Positions 16,831-25,606 of a stretch of DNA of 64,000 bases are shown in pieces (the first letter of the stretch is position 1; each line of letters opens with the position of its first letter). The stretch covers positions 62,001 through 126,000 of the forward strand of contig JBBRPH010000002.1 of NCBI GenBank assembly GCA_038228295.1, read 5' to 3'. A program made the translations under genes and the position numbers. The stretch comes from JAICKM01 sp038228295 (GTDB taxonomy: Bacteria; Chloroflexota; Chloroflexia; QHBQ01; JAICKM01). The notes beneath the pieces were generated by a model. That model worked only from the letters and a program-made list of their open reading frames with translations. It searched no databases and was not told the origin of the DNA.

Positions 16831-18666
16831 TTATGCCGGTTGTGCCGGGGGTAGATTGCCGGTCGCGCCCAGCAGGCGCTCCATTTCGTCAAGCATCCCG
16901 CTGAACACATCGAGTGCCTGACGCACGGGTTCCGGCGAGGTCATATCCACTCCGGCATCGCGCAACAGGTCAATCGAGTAGGTGCTGCTGCCGCGCCCCA
17001 GGAAGCGCAAGTAGCGATCCACCGCCGGCTTGCCTTCGCGGATAATACTCTGGGCTAGCGCATTGGCCGCCGAGATGCCGGTAGCGTACTTGTAGACGTA
17101 GAAGCTGCTATAGAAATGCGGGATGCGAGCCCACTCGATAGCAATGGTTTCATCCGATATCACGCCGCTGCCGTAGTAGAGTTTGTTCAGATCATAGTAC
17201 AGTTCCGAAAGCCGATCGGCGGTTAGTGCTTCGCCGGCTTCCGCCGTTTCGTGCGCCAGCTTTTCGAACTCGGCGAACATCGTTTGGCGATAGAGCGTGG
17301 CGCGGAAGCCGTCGAGTTCGTTGTTGACTACCGCCAAGCGCAACTTGGGATCGCCTTCCTGCTGCAACAGGTGGTGGGTGAGCAGTGCCTCGTTGAGCGT
17401 GGAGGCCACCTCGGCCACGAAAATGGTGTAGTTGCCGTAGACAAAAGGCTGACCCCGGCGTGTGAAGTAGGAGTGCATGGCATGGCCCAGTTCGTGGGCC
17501 AGCGTAAACACATCGTTCAGCGTGTCCTGGTAGTTGAGCAAGATATACGGCGGAGTCGTGTACGATCCCCAGCTATACGCGCCGGAGCGTTTGTTGGGCG
17601 TTTCGTACACATCCACCCAGCGGCTGCTCATCAGGCCGGTTGTCGCGGCCTCACCGTAGGTTGTGCCCAGCGGGCGGAGCGCATCCAGCACCGTCTGCCG
17701 CGCCGCCGCGTAGGGGATCTGGGCAGCGCTCTCACCGATCAGCGGCACATGGAGGTCATACATATGTAATTGTTCCAGCCCCAACACGCGGCGGCGCAGA
17801 TCTAGATAGCGGTGCAGCAGCGGCAGGCCGTTATGCACGGTGTCGATCAGGTTGGTGTAGACGGCGGAGGGGATGTTATCGCCGTAGAGCGCGGCTTCGA
17901 GGGCCGAGCCGTATTTGCGCGTGCGCGCTTGGAAGACGTTAGCCTTGACATTGGCTGCATATAGCGCGGCGCAGGTGTTGCGGTGAGCCTGATAGGTCGC
18001 GTGCATTTTGAGGAACGCTTCGGCACGCAGCGGGCGATGTTGCGACTGCATGAACCGTCCGTAGCGGCCGTGCGTCAACGTAACTTCGGCCCCGCTTTCA
18101 TCGGTCACGGTGCCGTAGGTCATGTCGGCGTTGTTCAACATGGAGAACACTGTGCCGGGCGCGTCGGCGATCTCGCTCATGCCGGCCAGAAGATTTTCTT
18201 CCGCCGCCGATAGTACATGAGGCTTTTCCCGCAGCAGGTCGGCAAAAACATGGGCGTAGCCCTGGAGGTCCGGCTCCTCGCGCATATAGCGTTCCAGGGT
18301 GCCGTCGGGCAGCGCCAGCAGCTCCGGGCGCACAAACGAGCCGGCCGCGCCGACGCGGCTCATTAACTGCTGGGCGCGGTCAGCCGGCGCTTGATAGGCT
18401 GCATCGGTGGTGTCTTCATCGCGCTTCAGCATGGCGTAGACGGCTAATTGGTAGGTCAGTTCATGGATGCGGTCTTGTAGGCGGGTTGCCGCTAGCAGAG
18501 TCGCCGCGTCGGCCCCCAGGCGACCCTGGTAGCCGGTCAGTTCATCCAGCAGCGGCGTGATACGCGCGAAATCGGTTTCCCAGTGCGCGTTATCGGCATA
18601 CACCGGCGTGAGATCCCAGGTCAGTTCGACGGGCACCTCAGCGCGTGTCGGTAGCGTTGCGGTCAT
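16831..18666 (-). CDS. pepF: Oligoendopeptidase F (M3 family)
   Basis: A 611-residue cytoplasmic zinc metallopeptidase of the M3B PepF family, which cuts oligopeptides. The zinc motif is LAHELGHAMHS, and the N-terminal VELTWDLTPVY and C-terminal IEWARIPHFYSSFYVYKYATG are family hallmarks. The length is normal. I placed the start at 18666 (MTATLPTRAEVP), which has AAGGAG two bases upstream; the 50 extra residues in the longer frame are unrelated and would include the promoter. A TATAAT lies at 18737-18742. It is divergent from ywlC. Confidence 0.93.
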   Translation of the reverse strand: MTATLPTRAEVPVELTWDLTPVYADNAHWETDFARITPLLDELTGYQGRLGADAATLLAATRLQDRIHELTYQLAVYAMLKRDEDTTDAAYQAPADRAQQLMSRVGAAGSFVRPELLALPDGTLERYMREEPDLQGYAHVFADLLREKPHVLSAAEENLLAGMSEIADAPGTVFSMLNNADMTYGTVTDESGAEVTLTHGRYGRFMQSQHRPLRAEAFLKMHATYQAHRNTCAALYAANVKANVFQARTRKYGSALEAALYGDNIPSAVYTNLIDTVHNGLPLLHRYLDLRRRVLGLEQLHMYDLHVPLIGESAAQIPYAAARQTVLDALRPLGTTYGEAATTGLMSSRWVDVYETPNKRSGAYSWGSYTTPPYILLNYQDTLNDVFTLAHELGHAMHSYFTRRGQPFVYGNYTIFVAEVASTLNEALLTHHLLQQEGDPKLRLAVVNNELDGFRATLYRQTMFAEFEKLAHETAEAGEALTADRLSELYYDLNKLYYGSGVISDETIAIEWARIPHFYSSFYVYKYATGISAANALAQSIIREGKPAVDRYLRFLGRGSSTYSIDLLRDAGVDMTSPEPVRQALDVFSGMLDEMERLLGATGNLPPAQPA

Positions 18667-18736
18667 AACTCCTTGTCTCCTCTCGCAGCCCACCGAATCG
18701 CAGGTTGGGCCGCTGCTAATCCTTTGCGTCTGCTCT

Positions 18737-18742
18737 ATTATA
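18737..18742 (-). promoter_or_regulatory. -10 box for pepF
   Basis: The minus strand reads AGTATAATAGAGCAG, matching the TATAATAGAGC string seen before other genes in this window. The -35 is not clear. Confidence 0.6.
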
Positions 18743-18839
18743 CTCGATTCCCGGTTTTCAGCGATCTTCCGGTCCCTTTTAGGGCAAAAGAAGGTGGGAC
18801 TTGGGGCAGTGGGCATACTTTCTGCTGGGGAGGGCGGTG

Positions 18840-19919
18840 ATGAAGTACGAAACCGAAATTTGGGCTGTGGACCCGCAATATCCCGACTTGGCCTTGCTGG
18901 CGCGAGCGGCCGTCCGGTTGTGTGCCGGCGAACTGGTAGCCTTTCCCACTGAGACCGTCTACGGTTTGGGGGCTAATGCTTTGGATGCGGGGGCGGTGGC
19001 GCGTATCTTCGCCGCCAAAGAGCGGCCCGCCGCCGATCCGCTGATTGTGCATATCGCCGACATGAGCGGTCTGGCCGAGGTCGCTGCCGACTGGCCGGCG
19101 TTAGTCGCGCCGCTGGCGGCGGCGTTTTGGCCGGGGCCGCTGACGCTGGTGCTGCCGCGTGGCCCCGCTGTGCCCCTCGCGGTGACGGCGGGCGGTGATA
19201 CGGTGGCCGTGCGTATGCCGGCACACCCGATTGCGCACGGCCTGATCCGGGCGGCAGGCGTGCCGGTGGCCGCCCCCAGCGCCAACCGCTTCACCCGCCC
19301 CAGCCCGACCCGCGCCGCCGATGTCGCCGCCGACCTCGCCGGTCGCCTGCCGCTCATCCTCGATGGTGGCCCCACTCTACACGGTGTGGAATCGACTGTG
19401 CTGGACCTCACCAGCGATCTGCCGCGCCTGCTGCGGCCTGGTGCGATCCCTCTGGAGCAATTGCGCCGCCTGCTGCCCGACTTGGCGGCTGCGTCAGCGC
19501 CCGGCGCAATCAATGCCGCCGTTCTCCGCTCGCCGGGTACGATGCTCAAGCATTACGCGCCGCAGGCCGAACTCTGGCTGTTCGACGGCCCCGATCCGGC
19601 GCGTGTGCTGGCAGCTCTGGCCGCCGCCGTGACACAGGTGCGCGCCGCCGGGGGGCGGGCCGGTCTCTTGCTCACCCGCGAGGCCGCCGGTGCGCTCGGC
19701 CCGGCCCTACCTGGGCCGGACCTCGTGTGGGCCGATCTCGGCGCCGCTGCCGATCTTCCCGACCAAGCCCACCGCCTCTTCGCCGCCCTGCGTGACCTTG
19801 ATAGCGCCGGCGTGACACACATCTTCGCGCAGGCTCCCGCCGCGCATGGCCTCGCCCTGACGCTGCGCGACCGCCTGATCCGCGCTGCGTCGGGGCGCGT
19901 GCGCTACGTTGAGGTTTGA
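18840..19919 (+). CDS. ywlC: L-threonylcarbamoyladenylate synthase (Sua5/YwlC type)
   Basis: A 359-residue enzyme that makes threonylcarbamoyl-AMP from threonine, bicarbonate and ATP for the t6A modification of ANN-decoding tRNAs. The YrdC domain shows FPTETVYGLGANA, KERPAADPL, VAVRMPAHP and VAAPSANRFTRPSPT. The C-terminal Sua5 domain follows the linker containing SPGTMLKHYAP, so this is the long two-domain form. I chose the ATG at 18840 because GGGGAGG sits 5 bases upstream, and the 13 residues before it are non-homologous. Confidence 0.93.
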   Translation: MKYETEIWAVDPQYPDLALLARAAVRLCAGELVAFPTETVYGLGANALDAGAVARIFAAKERPAADPLIVHIADMSGLAEVAADWPALVAPLAAAFWPGPLTLVLPRGPAVPLAVTAGGDTVAVRMPAHPIAHGLIRAAGVPVAAPSANRFTRPSPTRAADVAADLAGRLPLILDGGPTLHGVESTVLDLTSDLPRLLRPGAIPLEQLRRLLPDLAAASAPGAINAAVLRSPGTMLKHYAPQAELWLFDGPDPARVLAALAAAVTQVRAAGGRAGLLLTREAAGALGPALPGPDLVWADLGAAADLPDQAHRLFAALRDLDSAGVTHIFAQAPAAHGLALTLRDRLIRAASGRVRYVEV

Positions 19920-20310
19920 GTTTGGCGTTCGGCGTTTGGGTTTGTCCGCGTTGAATTGTGGATCTGTAACCTGAGCGGGCTAATTCGTTAGCTTCGTGAT
20001 TCTGGGCGACCTTTGGGGAGGAAACGAAACCCGTCTGCGCGTTTTTGCGACCGGCAAGTAGCGGTTGCCGGAGATGTACCCTCCGCACCGGCCCCGTCCC
20101 CTCGGCGGACCCGGTGCGGAAGTTGCATCTTTCCCAACGCCACCCTGCTACGAAAAGTAGCGGCCTCTAGCCGGACATTCCCACGATCCACAAAAATAAA
20201 TCTCAGCACCCTACACGTTGCGCGTTTGTGGCACGCGCAATGCTGCACACTCGGCAAACCCCGGCTCGTCCGCCGGACCTACCCCACCACCGGTTAGAGG
20301 AGATCCACTC
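19920..20310. other. Gene-free region with a rod-like RNA candidate
   Basis: These 391 bases carry no supported gene. Within them, 20051-20174 folds as a long interrupted hairpin (see separate entry). An AT-rich stretch (AAAAATAAATCTC) follows at about 20193-20205. No clear -35/-10 pair is visible. Confidence 0.6.
20051..20174. ncRNA. Candidate rod-shaped structured RNA
   Basis: Nested complementary segments occur in order: CCGGC, GTAGC, GGTTG, AGATG and CCGCACCGG, then a loop, then CCGGTGCGG, CATCT, CAAC, GCTAC and GCCGG. Together they make a rod of about 124 nt with internal loops, reminiscent of 6S or SRP-type shapes, but I see no diagnostic motif of either. The strand is undecided. It may be an independent RNA or a leader element for the glucosidase gene. 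Confidence 0.4.
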
Positions 20311-22503
20311 ATGCCGACTGCGACTCAGCAACTCGTTCTGAAAGAAGATGATGTGTTTATCGTCACCGACCAGTACGGCAATATTCCCGCCGGTAGCCCG
20401 CTGGGGCTGTACTATCGGGATACGCGCTATCTCAGCCTGTTCAATCTGTGCCTCAACGGGCGCGAGCTGGAATTGCTCAAAGCCACCAACGTCGAGAGCT
20501 TTCTGGTCAACCTGCAATTCGCCAACGAGTTAATCGTGCTGGAGGACGGGAGCCGGGTGCTGCCTCAGACCATTGGTATTCGGCGTAATCGGCTGGTCTT
20601 GGGCGGGCTGCACGAGCAGATTCTCCTGACGAACTTTAACCGGGAACCGGTACCGGTGTGCTTGCAACTGGAAATCGGGGCCGACTTTCGCGATATGTTC
20701 GATGTACGCGGCTTCCCGCGCGCCCGCTGGGGGGAGGTCCACCCGCCGACCCTTGACGGAACGACACTCCATTTGCGCTACAGCGGCCTAGATGGGCTGG
20801 ACCGGCACGCCACGGCGGTGTTTAGCTTGCCGCCTGACGGCACCGAGTGGCCGGATGCCGATCCAGCGCCGGCTGCACCGGACGGTGGTGTGATGATCCC
20901 CTCGGTGGATATGGCCGCCCCGCGCCCCATCATCTCCAGCCACCCGATCCGGCTTACCTGGAACCTGACCTTGCCGCCCGACGCGGCGGTAGAAATCCAG
21001 TTCACTGTCGCTCCCGAAGACAAAGGCGTGCCCTTTGCCGCCCTATCGTTCGACCAGACCGCGACCCGCTTGCGCCAGGCGCATATTGATTGGCAGCAGG
21101 GCAGCACCGCTATTCACACCGCTAACGAGCAGTATACGCGCCTGTTGCGCCAGGGCGCCGCCGACCTGCGCATCTTGTCGCAGGCGGTAGACGACGGCTA
21201 CTTTCCCACCGCCGGTATCCCCTGGTATGCTGTACCCTTCGGCCGCGACAGCCTGATTACTGCCTTGCAGACGCTTATCCTGAATCCGGCGCTGGCGCGC
21301 GGCACGCTGGCGGTGTTGGCCGCCCACCAGGGGCGTGTGGTAGACCTCTGGCGTGAAGAGCAGCCCGGCAAGATTCTGCACGAAATCCGCTTCGGCGAGA
21401 TGGCGCGTCTCAAAATGGTGCCCCACACCCCCTATTACGGCAGCGTGGATGCCACGCCGCTGTTTATCATGTTGTTTGTTGAAACGATGCGTTGGACCGC
21501 CGATGAAAGCGTATATACCAAGTTTTTGCCCCATGCCCTGGCGGCGCTCGATTGGATCGATCAGTACGGCGATGTGGACGGCGACGGCTTTGTGGAGTAC
21601 CTGGCCCGCGACGCGCCCAACGGCATCCGCAATCAGGTCTGGAAAGACAGCGGCGACTCGACGCAGTTCCCCGACGGTACCCTGGCCGAAACGCCGCTGG
21701 CCGCCTGCGAAGTGCAGGGCTATGTCTACGCCGCTAAAGTGGGCTTGGGCGCGCTGTTGGCGGCCCACGGCGATATGGATCGCGCTGCTCGCCTAGCCGC
21801 CGAGGCCGCCCTGCTCAAAGCGCGTTTCAACACGGCGTTCTGGCTGGAAGAGGTCGGCTTTTACGCGCAAGGGCTGGACGCGGGCAAGCGCCCCATCCCG
21901 ACGATCACCAGCAACCCCGGCCATTGCCTGTGGACCGGCATCGCTGATCCTGACAAAGCCGCCCTGGTTGCCCAGCGTATGACCGCGCCCGATATGGCCT
22001 CCGGCTGGGGCGTGCGCACGATCAGCCGCGACAGCCCCTCTTACAACCCGATGAGCTATCACAACGGCTCGATCTGGCCGCATGATAACGCGATCCTGAT
22101 CGCGGGACTGCGCCGCTATGGCTTGCGCGATGCGGCGGTAGCTGTAGCGACCCAACTCTATGAAGCGGGCTTGCAGTTCCCCTTCTATCGCCTGCCCGAA
22201 CTCTACTGCGGTTTCGCTCGTGAGCAGGGCAGCGGGGTTGGTCCCGCCGAGTACCCGGTCTCGTGCAGTCCGCAAGCTTGGGCCGCCGGTGCGCCCTTTC
22301 TGCTCACGCAGAGTCTACTGGGCCTCGAACCGACTGCTGGGGGCGGAATCCACACCGACCCGTGGCTGCCCGCCTGGTTGTCCGACGTGACGATCGGCAA
22401 CCTAGCCGTCGGCGTGCGCCGTTACCGCTTGCATATTGCCGTGCGCGCCGGTGCACCGGTGGTGGATTGTACGGAGGAAGCTGCACATACCAATGCCGAA
22501 TGA
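20311..22503 (+). CDS. Amylo-alpha-1,6-glucosidase-like (glycogen debranching type) protein
   Basis: A 730-residue protein. The N-terminal bacterial glycogen-debranching domain (about residues 10-300: LKEDDVFIVTDQYGNI, LGLYYRDTRYLS) is followed by an (alpha/alpha)6 glycosidase domain with AGIPWYAVPFGRDSLITALQ, DATPLFI, and a C-terminal half containing MSYHNGSIWPHDNAIL. Such proteins hydrolyse alpha-glucans or related glycans in the cytoplasm. The start at 20311 has AGAGGAG 8 bases upstream. Its position before a sugar ABC transporter suggests that the two handle the same imported oligosaccharide. Exact linkage specificity is not determinable. Confidence 0.88.
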   Translation: MPTATQQLVLKEDDVFIVTDQYGNIPAGSPLGLYYRDTRYLSLFNLCLNGRELELLKATNVESFLVNLQFANELIVLEDGSRVLPQTIGIRRNRLVLGGLHEQILLTNFNREPVPVCLQLEIGADFRDMFDVRGFPRARWGEVHPPTLDGTTLHLRYSGLDGLDRHATAVFSLPPDGTEWPDADPAPAAPDGGVMIPSVDMAAPRPIISSHPIRLTWNLTLPPDAAVEIQFTVAPEDKGVPFAALSFDQTATRLRQAHIDWQQGSTAIHTANEQYTRLLRQGAADLRILSQAVDDGYFPTAGIPWYAVPFGRDSLITALQTLILNPALARGTLAVLAAHQGRVVDLWREEQPGKILHEIRFGEMARLKMVPHTPYYGSVDATPLFIMLFVETMRWTADESVYTKFLPHALAALDWIDQYGDVDGDGFVEYLARDAPNGIRNQVWKDSGDSTQFPDGTLAETPLAACEVQGYVYAAKVGLGALLAAHGDMDRAARLAAEAALLKARFNTAFWLEEVGFYAQGLDAGKRPIPTITSNPGHCLWTGIADPDKAALVAQRMTAPDMASGWGVRTISRDSPSYNPMSYHNGSIWPHDNAILIAGLRRYGLRDAAVAVATQLYEAGLQFPFYRLPELYCGFAREQGSGVGPAEYPVSCSPQAWAAGAPFLLTQSLLGLEPTAGGGIHTDPWLPAWLSDVTIGNLAVGVRRYRLHIAVRAGAPVVDCTEEAAHTNAE

Positions 22504-22748
22504 TCACAATTATCTGTGGGTACGGTTTATGCTTAAAAAGACGCAACCGGTTTCTGAAACCGGCTGCCCGGCCAGTGGGCTTGCCGGGTGTGCTATCAGG
22601 GCAGAGACGCCAGGATCAATGAGTGGGAGAAGCAGTAGCAAATAGATGCGCGCCGGCGCTGTCTTCTACCGGGGATAGCGCAAATTGCCGGCAGGTCTGC
22701 CGCTTGTTGGGCTGGGTCGTCTAAAACAACTTTCAAGGAGGAAAGAGT
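22504..22748 (+). other. Intergenic leader with stem-loops before the transporter operon
   Basis: This region holds a 7-bp hairpin (CCGGTTTCTGAAACCGG, 22547-22563) and then nested pairs CTGCCC/GGGCAG with CCCGGC/GCCGGG inside (22564-22603). The arrangement looks like a small multi-branched RNA. AAGGAGGAAAG stands before the lipoprotein ATG. No known riboswitch could be recognised. Confidence 0.45.
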
Positions 22749-24458
22749 ATGAAGGCTAAAAGTTTGATGGGTTTGGCCGGCTCTGTGCTGGTCGGCTCAA
22801 TGTTACTCAGCGCGTGCGGGGATACAGCGGCTACCACGGTGCCACAGGCAGGCGCGACGGCGGGTGCAGCGATGGGCACGGCCGGGGCAGGCGCAAGTAC
22901 CGCTGTCACCGGCGCGGGTAGCGCCGCCGGCACGGCCGCAGCGGGCGCGGGCACCGCCGTCAGCGGCGCCGCCGGCACGGTCGGCGCGGGCGCGGGCACG
23001 GCGGCGGCGGGCGCAGGCACGGCTGTCAGCGGCGCAGCAGGCACGGTCGGCGCGGGCGCAGGCGATGTCATGGCGACCACCACCGCTGCCCAGGGCATGA
23101 ACCAGGGCAATGCGATGGCGACCGGCACCGCGATGGCCGGCAACATGGCGATGGCAACGATGACCGCCGGTAGCATGATGACCGGCACCATGATGCCTGG
23201 CGGCACCGCTACACCGAGCAGCATGATGGGCGGCATGGCTGCGTTCGATCCCGCTATGGTCAAAAAGGCCGATGTTGAGGCGGGTGCGACAATCCGCATC
23301 TCCGGTGGTGGCAGCACCGCCGAGCAAGAGCAGTTTAAGCAACAACTGGCGCGCTTCGCCCAGGTCTATCCGGATATCAAAGTCAACTATGAGCCGAACC
23401 CGGAAGGCTACAACGATAAGTTGAAAGCGCAATTCACCAGCAACACCCAACCCGACGTTTTCAACTTTGAGCCGGGTCTGACCGACGTTTTGATTGGTTC
23501 CAATAAAGTGCTGGATCTCGCCCCCTACATGACTGCTGCCGGCCATGCACCTAGCGACTATTTTCCGGGCCTGATCGCGATCTACCAACGTGGCGCTAAG
23601 GTCTACGGCTTGCCGCGTGACTTTAACTCACTAATGGTCTTCTACAATACCGATATGCTTGCTAAAACCGGGGCCACTGCGCCTAAAGACGGTTGGACGC
23701 AGGATGATTTCACGGCCTTCGCCAAAGCGATGACTAGCGGCACCGATAAGGCGACCAAAATCTACGGTACTGATACCGAAGCCGACTACGCCCGTTGGAT
23801 GCCGTTCGCCCTTGCTAATGGGGCTAAACTGATGGACAACGGCAAATGCGCCATCAATAGCCCCATTGCCGTAGACGCGCTCAACTACTGGTACGGCCTA
23901 TGGAAAGCAGGCACCGCCTCGCAGAAATCTGATGTCGGTGCTGGTTGGGCCGGCGAAGCATTCGCTAAGCAACGTTCCGCGAGCGCCGTCGAAGGTGGTT
24001 GGCTGGTGCCCTTCCTATCCGATCCGAAGGGTGGATTCCAGAACGTGAAATACGATGTGGCTCCCCTGCCGGTTGGTAAGAACGGCGGCAAGGCTAACTT
24101 CCTATTCACCAACGCCTGGGGCGGTTCGGCCTCCAGCAAGTTCCCGAAGGCTACCGCCGCACTGATCATGTTCCTAGCCGGCCGCGAAAACGAGCAGCAA
24201 GTGTTGCAGTCCGGTTTCGCTCTGCCCTCGCTCAAGGGTTTCGATAACGATGCCTTCTTCCAGGGAACCGGCATCGTCAACAAGGTTGCAAAAGTCAACT
24301 ACGCCTCCGGTGCCTATGGCATTGCCGACTACTATGGGCCTTCAACTAGCGCGATCCAAAAGGCACTCTCGAAGGCGTTGGAGCAGACCTTCGCCGGTAC
24401 CGATGCCAAGACTGCCCTTGATGGCGCGTGCAAAGCTATTGATGCTGAAGCGCCGTAG
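22749..24458 (+). CDS. ABC-transporter sugar-binding lipoprotein with a low-complexity linker
   Basis: A 569-residue extracellular solute-binding protein (family 1). The signal peptide ends in lipobox LSAC (Cys23). Residues about 24-175 form a linker that is first Ala/Gly/Thr-rich, with an exact internal repeat, and then Met-rich (AMATGTAMAGNMAMATMTAG). The binding domain follows from about residue 180 (ATIRISGGGSTAEQEQFKQQ; TQPDVFNFEPGLTDVL). The protein should deliver a sugar to the two permeases encoded downstream. The linker is much longer than usual for lipoprotein tethers. Strong AAGGAGGAAAG before the ATG fits high expression. Confidence 0.92.
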   Translation: MKAKSLMGLAGSVLVGSMLLSACGDTAATTVPQAGATAGAAMGTAGAGASTAVTGAGSAAGTAAAGAGTAVSGAAGTVGAGAGTAAAGAGTAVSGAAGTVGAGAGDVMATTTAAQGMNQGNAMATGTAMAGNMAMATMTAGSMMTGTMMPGGTATPSSMMGGMAAFDPAMVKKADVEAGATIRISGGGSTAEQEQFKQQLARFAQVYPDIKVNYEPNPEGYNDKLKAQFTSNTQPDVFNFEPGLTDVLIGSNKVLDLAPYMTAAGHAPSDYFPGLIAIYQRGAKVYGLPRDFNSLMVFYNTDMLAKTGATAPKDGWTQDDFTAFAKAMTSGTDKATKIYGTDTEADYARWMPFALANGAKLMDNGKCAINSPIAVDALNYWYGLWKAGTASQKSDVGAGWAGEAFAKQRSASAVEGGWLVPFLSDPKGGFQNVKYDVAPLPVGKNGGKANFLFTNAWGGSASSKFPKATAALIMFLAGRENEQQVLQSGFALPSLKGFDNDAFFQGTGIVNKVAKVNYASGAYGIADYYGPSTSAIQKALSKALEQTFAGTDAKTALDGACKAIDAEAP

Positions 24459-24656
24459 TATCTAGTAGGGGCACGGCGCGCCGTGCCCCTACCCCAATCC
24501 GGCGAGGAGTCATCATGGCAATATGATTCCGTCGCCGGAATCTCCGCACACGGTTCGCCGTGTCCAGACACACAACCCCTGTAGCCACCTGATCCGTCGG
24601 GTGGCTACAGAACCCGGCGGCTCTCTCCGCAGAACCGCCGACTCCCGGAGGCGCAC
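24459..24656 (+). other. Stem-loop-rich spacer between binding protein and permease genes
   Basis: Besides the 28-bp palindrome, this spacer has a stem of TGTAGCCACC with GGTGGCTACA (24580-24610) and CGGCGG/CCGCCG. A three-codon frame (ATG GCA ATA TGA) follows GAGGAG near 24515. Such hairpins often lower permease expression relative to the binding protein. Confidence 0.55.
24465..24492. terminator. 28-bp perfect palindrome, possible transcription attenuator
   Basis: GTAGGGGCACGGCG is followed directly by its exact complement, seven bases after the lipoprotein stop. It lacks a T-run, so partial termination or mRNA stabilisation is more likely than full termination. Its form is REP-like. Confidence 0.6.
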
Positions 24657-25589
24657 ATGGCTAGTGAAGCCGCTCCCCTGTCCAAACCGTCCGGTATGAG
24701 CCGCCAACGGACCGAAGCCCTTACCGGCTACCTCTTTGTCCTGCCTTTTCTGCTCGTCGCCGGGGTGTTTGTCTTCGGCGCAATGCTCTACACACTGTAT
24801 ATCAGCTTCACCGATCTCCAGTTGTTTAACACCCCCTCCTTTGTCGGTTTCAGACAGTATGATCGGGTGCTGCACAACGATCTGTTCTGGACAGCCGTAC
24901 GCAACACCGTCACCTACTCGGTCGTTGTGGTCTTTTTCCAGACTTGGTTGGCCTTGCTGCTGGCGGTGGTCCTCAACGGCAAGATTCGCGGGCGGCAGTT
25001 TTTCCGCGTCGCTTGGTATGCGCCTAGCGTCACCTCCTCGGTCGTGATTTCGCTGGTCTTTATCTGGATTTTCCAGTCTACCGGCGTGTTGAACTATCTG
25101 CTGTCGAGCCTGTTCGGCTGGGCCGGCTTCCAACCGGTCGGCTGGCTCACCGATGCCAAAGCGCACACGGCCTTGCCGGCGCTGATGCTGCTCAATATTT
25201 CGACTACCGCGCCGACCTTTATGCTGTTTTTCTTGGCTGCCCTGCAAGACATCCCGCAGGAGATTTACGAAGCGGCCAGTCTCGACGGTGCAGTAGGCGC
25301 ACAGCAATTTTGGAAGATCACCGTACCGATGTTGCGCCCCATCTTCCTGCTGGTGATCGTACTGGGTACCATCGGCACGCTGCAAGTCTTTGATCAGGTC
25401 TACATCATGACCGCCGGCGGCCCGCTCGATCAGACAACGACGATCAACTATCTGGTCTATGATGCCGCCTTCACGCAGTCCAAGATGGGCTACGCATCTG
25501 CAATGGCCGTGGTCCTATTCGTGATTATCTTCGTGTTGTTCCTGGTTCAGCGCCGCCTCATCGGTGGCGAAGATCAAAACGCCCGCTAA
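24657..25589 (+). CDS. Sugar ABC transporter permease (MalF/UgpA type)
   Basis: A 310-residue inner-membrane subunit with six predicted helices, beginning at LTGYLFVLPFLLVAGVFVFG. The EAA loop that docks on the ATPase is EIYEAASLDGA, followed by GAQQFWKITVPMLRPI. It works with the next permease and the preceding lipoprotein. No ATPase gene is in the window, so a shared MsiK-type ATPase encoded elsewhere is likely. The ATG at 24657 is preceded by CCGGAGG. Confidence 0.92.
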   Translation: MASEAAPLSKPSGMSRQRTEALTGYLFVLPFLLVAGVFVFGAMLYTLYISFTDLQLFNTPSFVGFRQYDRVLHNDLFWTAVRNTVTYSVVVVFFQTWLALLLAVVLNGKIRGRQFFRVAWYAPSVTSSVVISLVFIWIFQSTGVLNYLLSSLFGWAGFQPVGWLTDAKAHTALPALMLLNISTTAPTFMLFFLAALQDIPQEIYEAASLDGAVGAQQFWKITVPMLRPIFLLVIVLGTIGTLQVFDQVYIMTAGGPLDQTTTINYLVYDAAFTQSKMGYASAMAVVLFVIIFVLFLVQRRLIGGEDQNAR

Positions 25590-25606
25590 CGGAACGGAGA
25601 CGAGAG

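Noticed and set aside
18667..18816. 50-residue N-terminal extension of PepF
   Set aside because: It would contain the TATAAT promoter box, and PepF proteins begin near MTATLPTRAE.
20051..20174. RNase P or SRP RNA
   Set aside because: The shape is rod-like, but the diagnostic conserved segments (such as RNase P CR motifs or the SRP GGAA tip with its asymmetric loop) are not seen.
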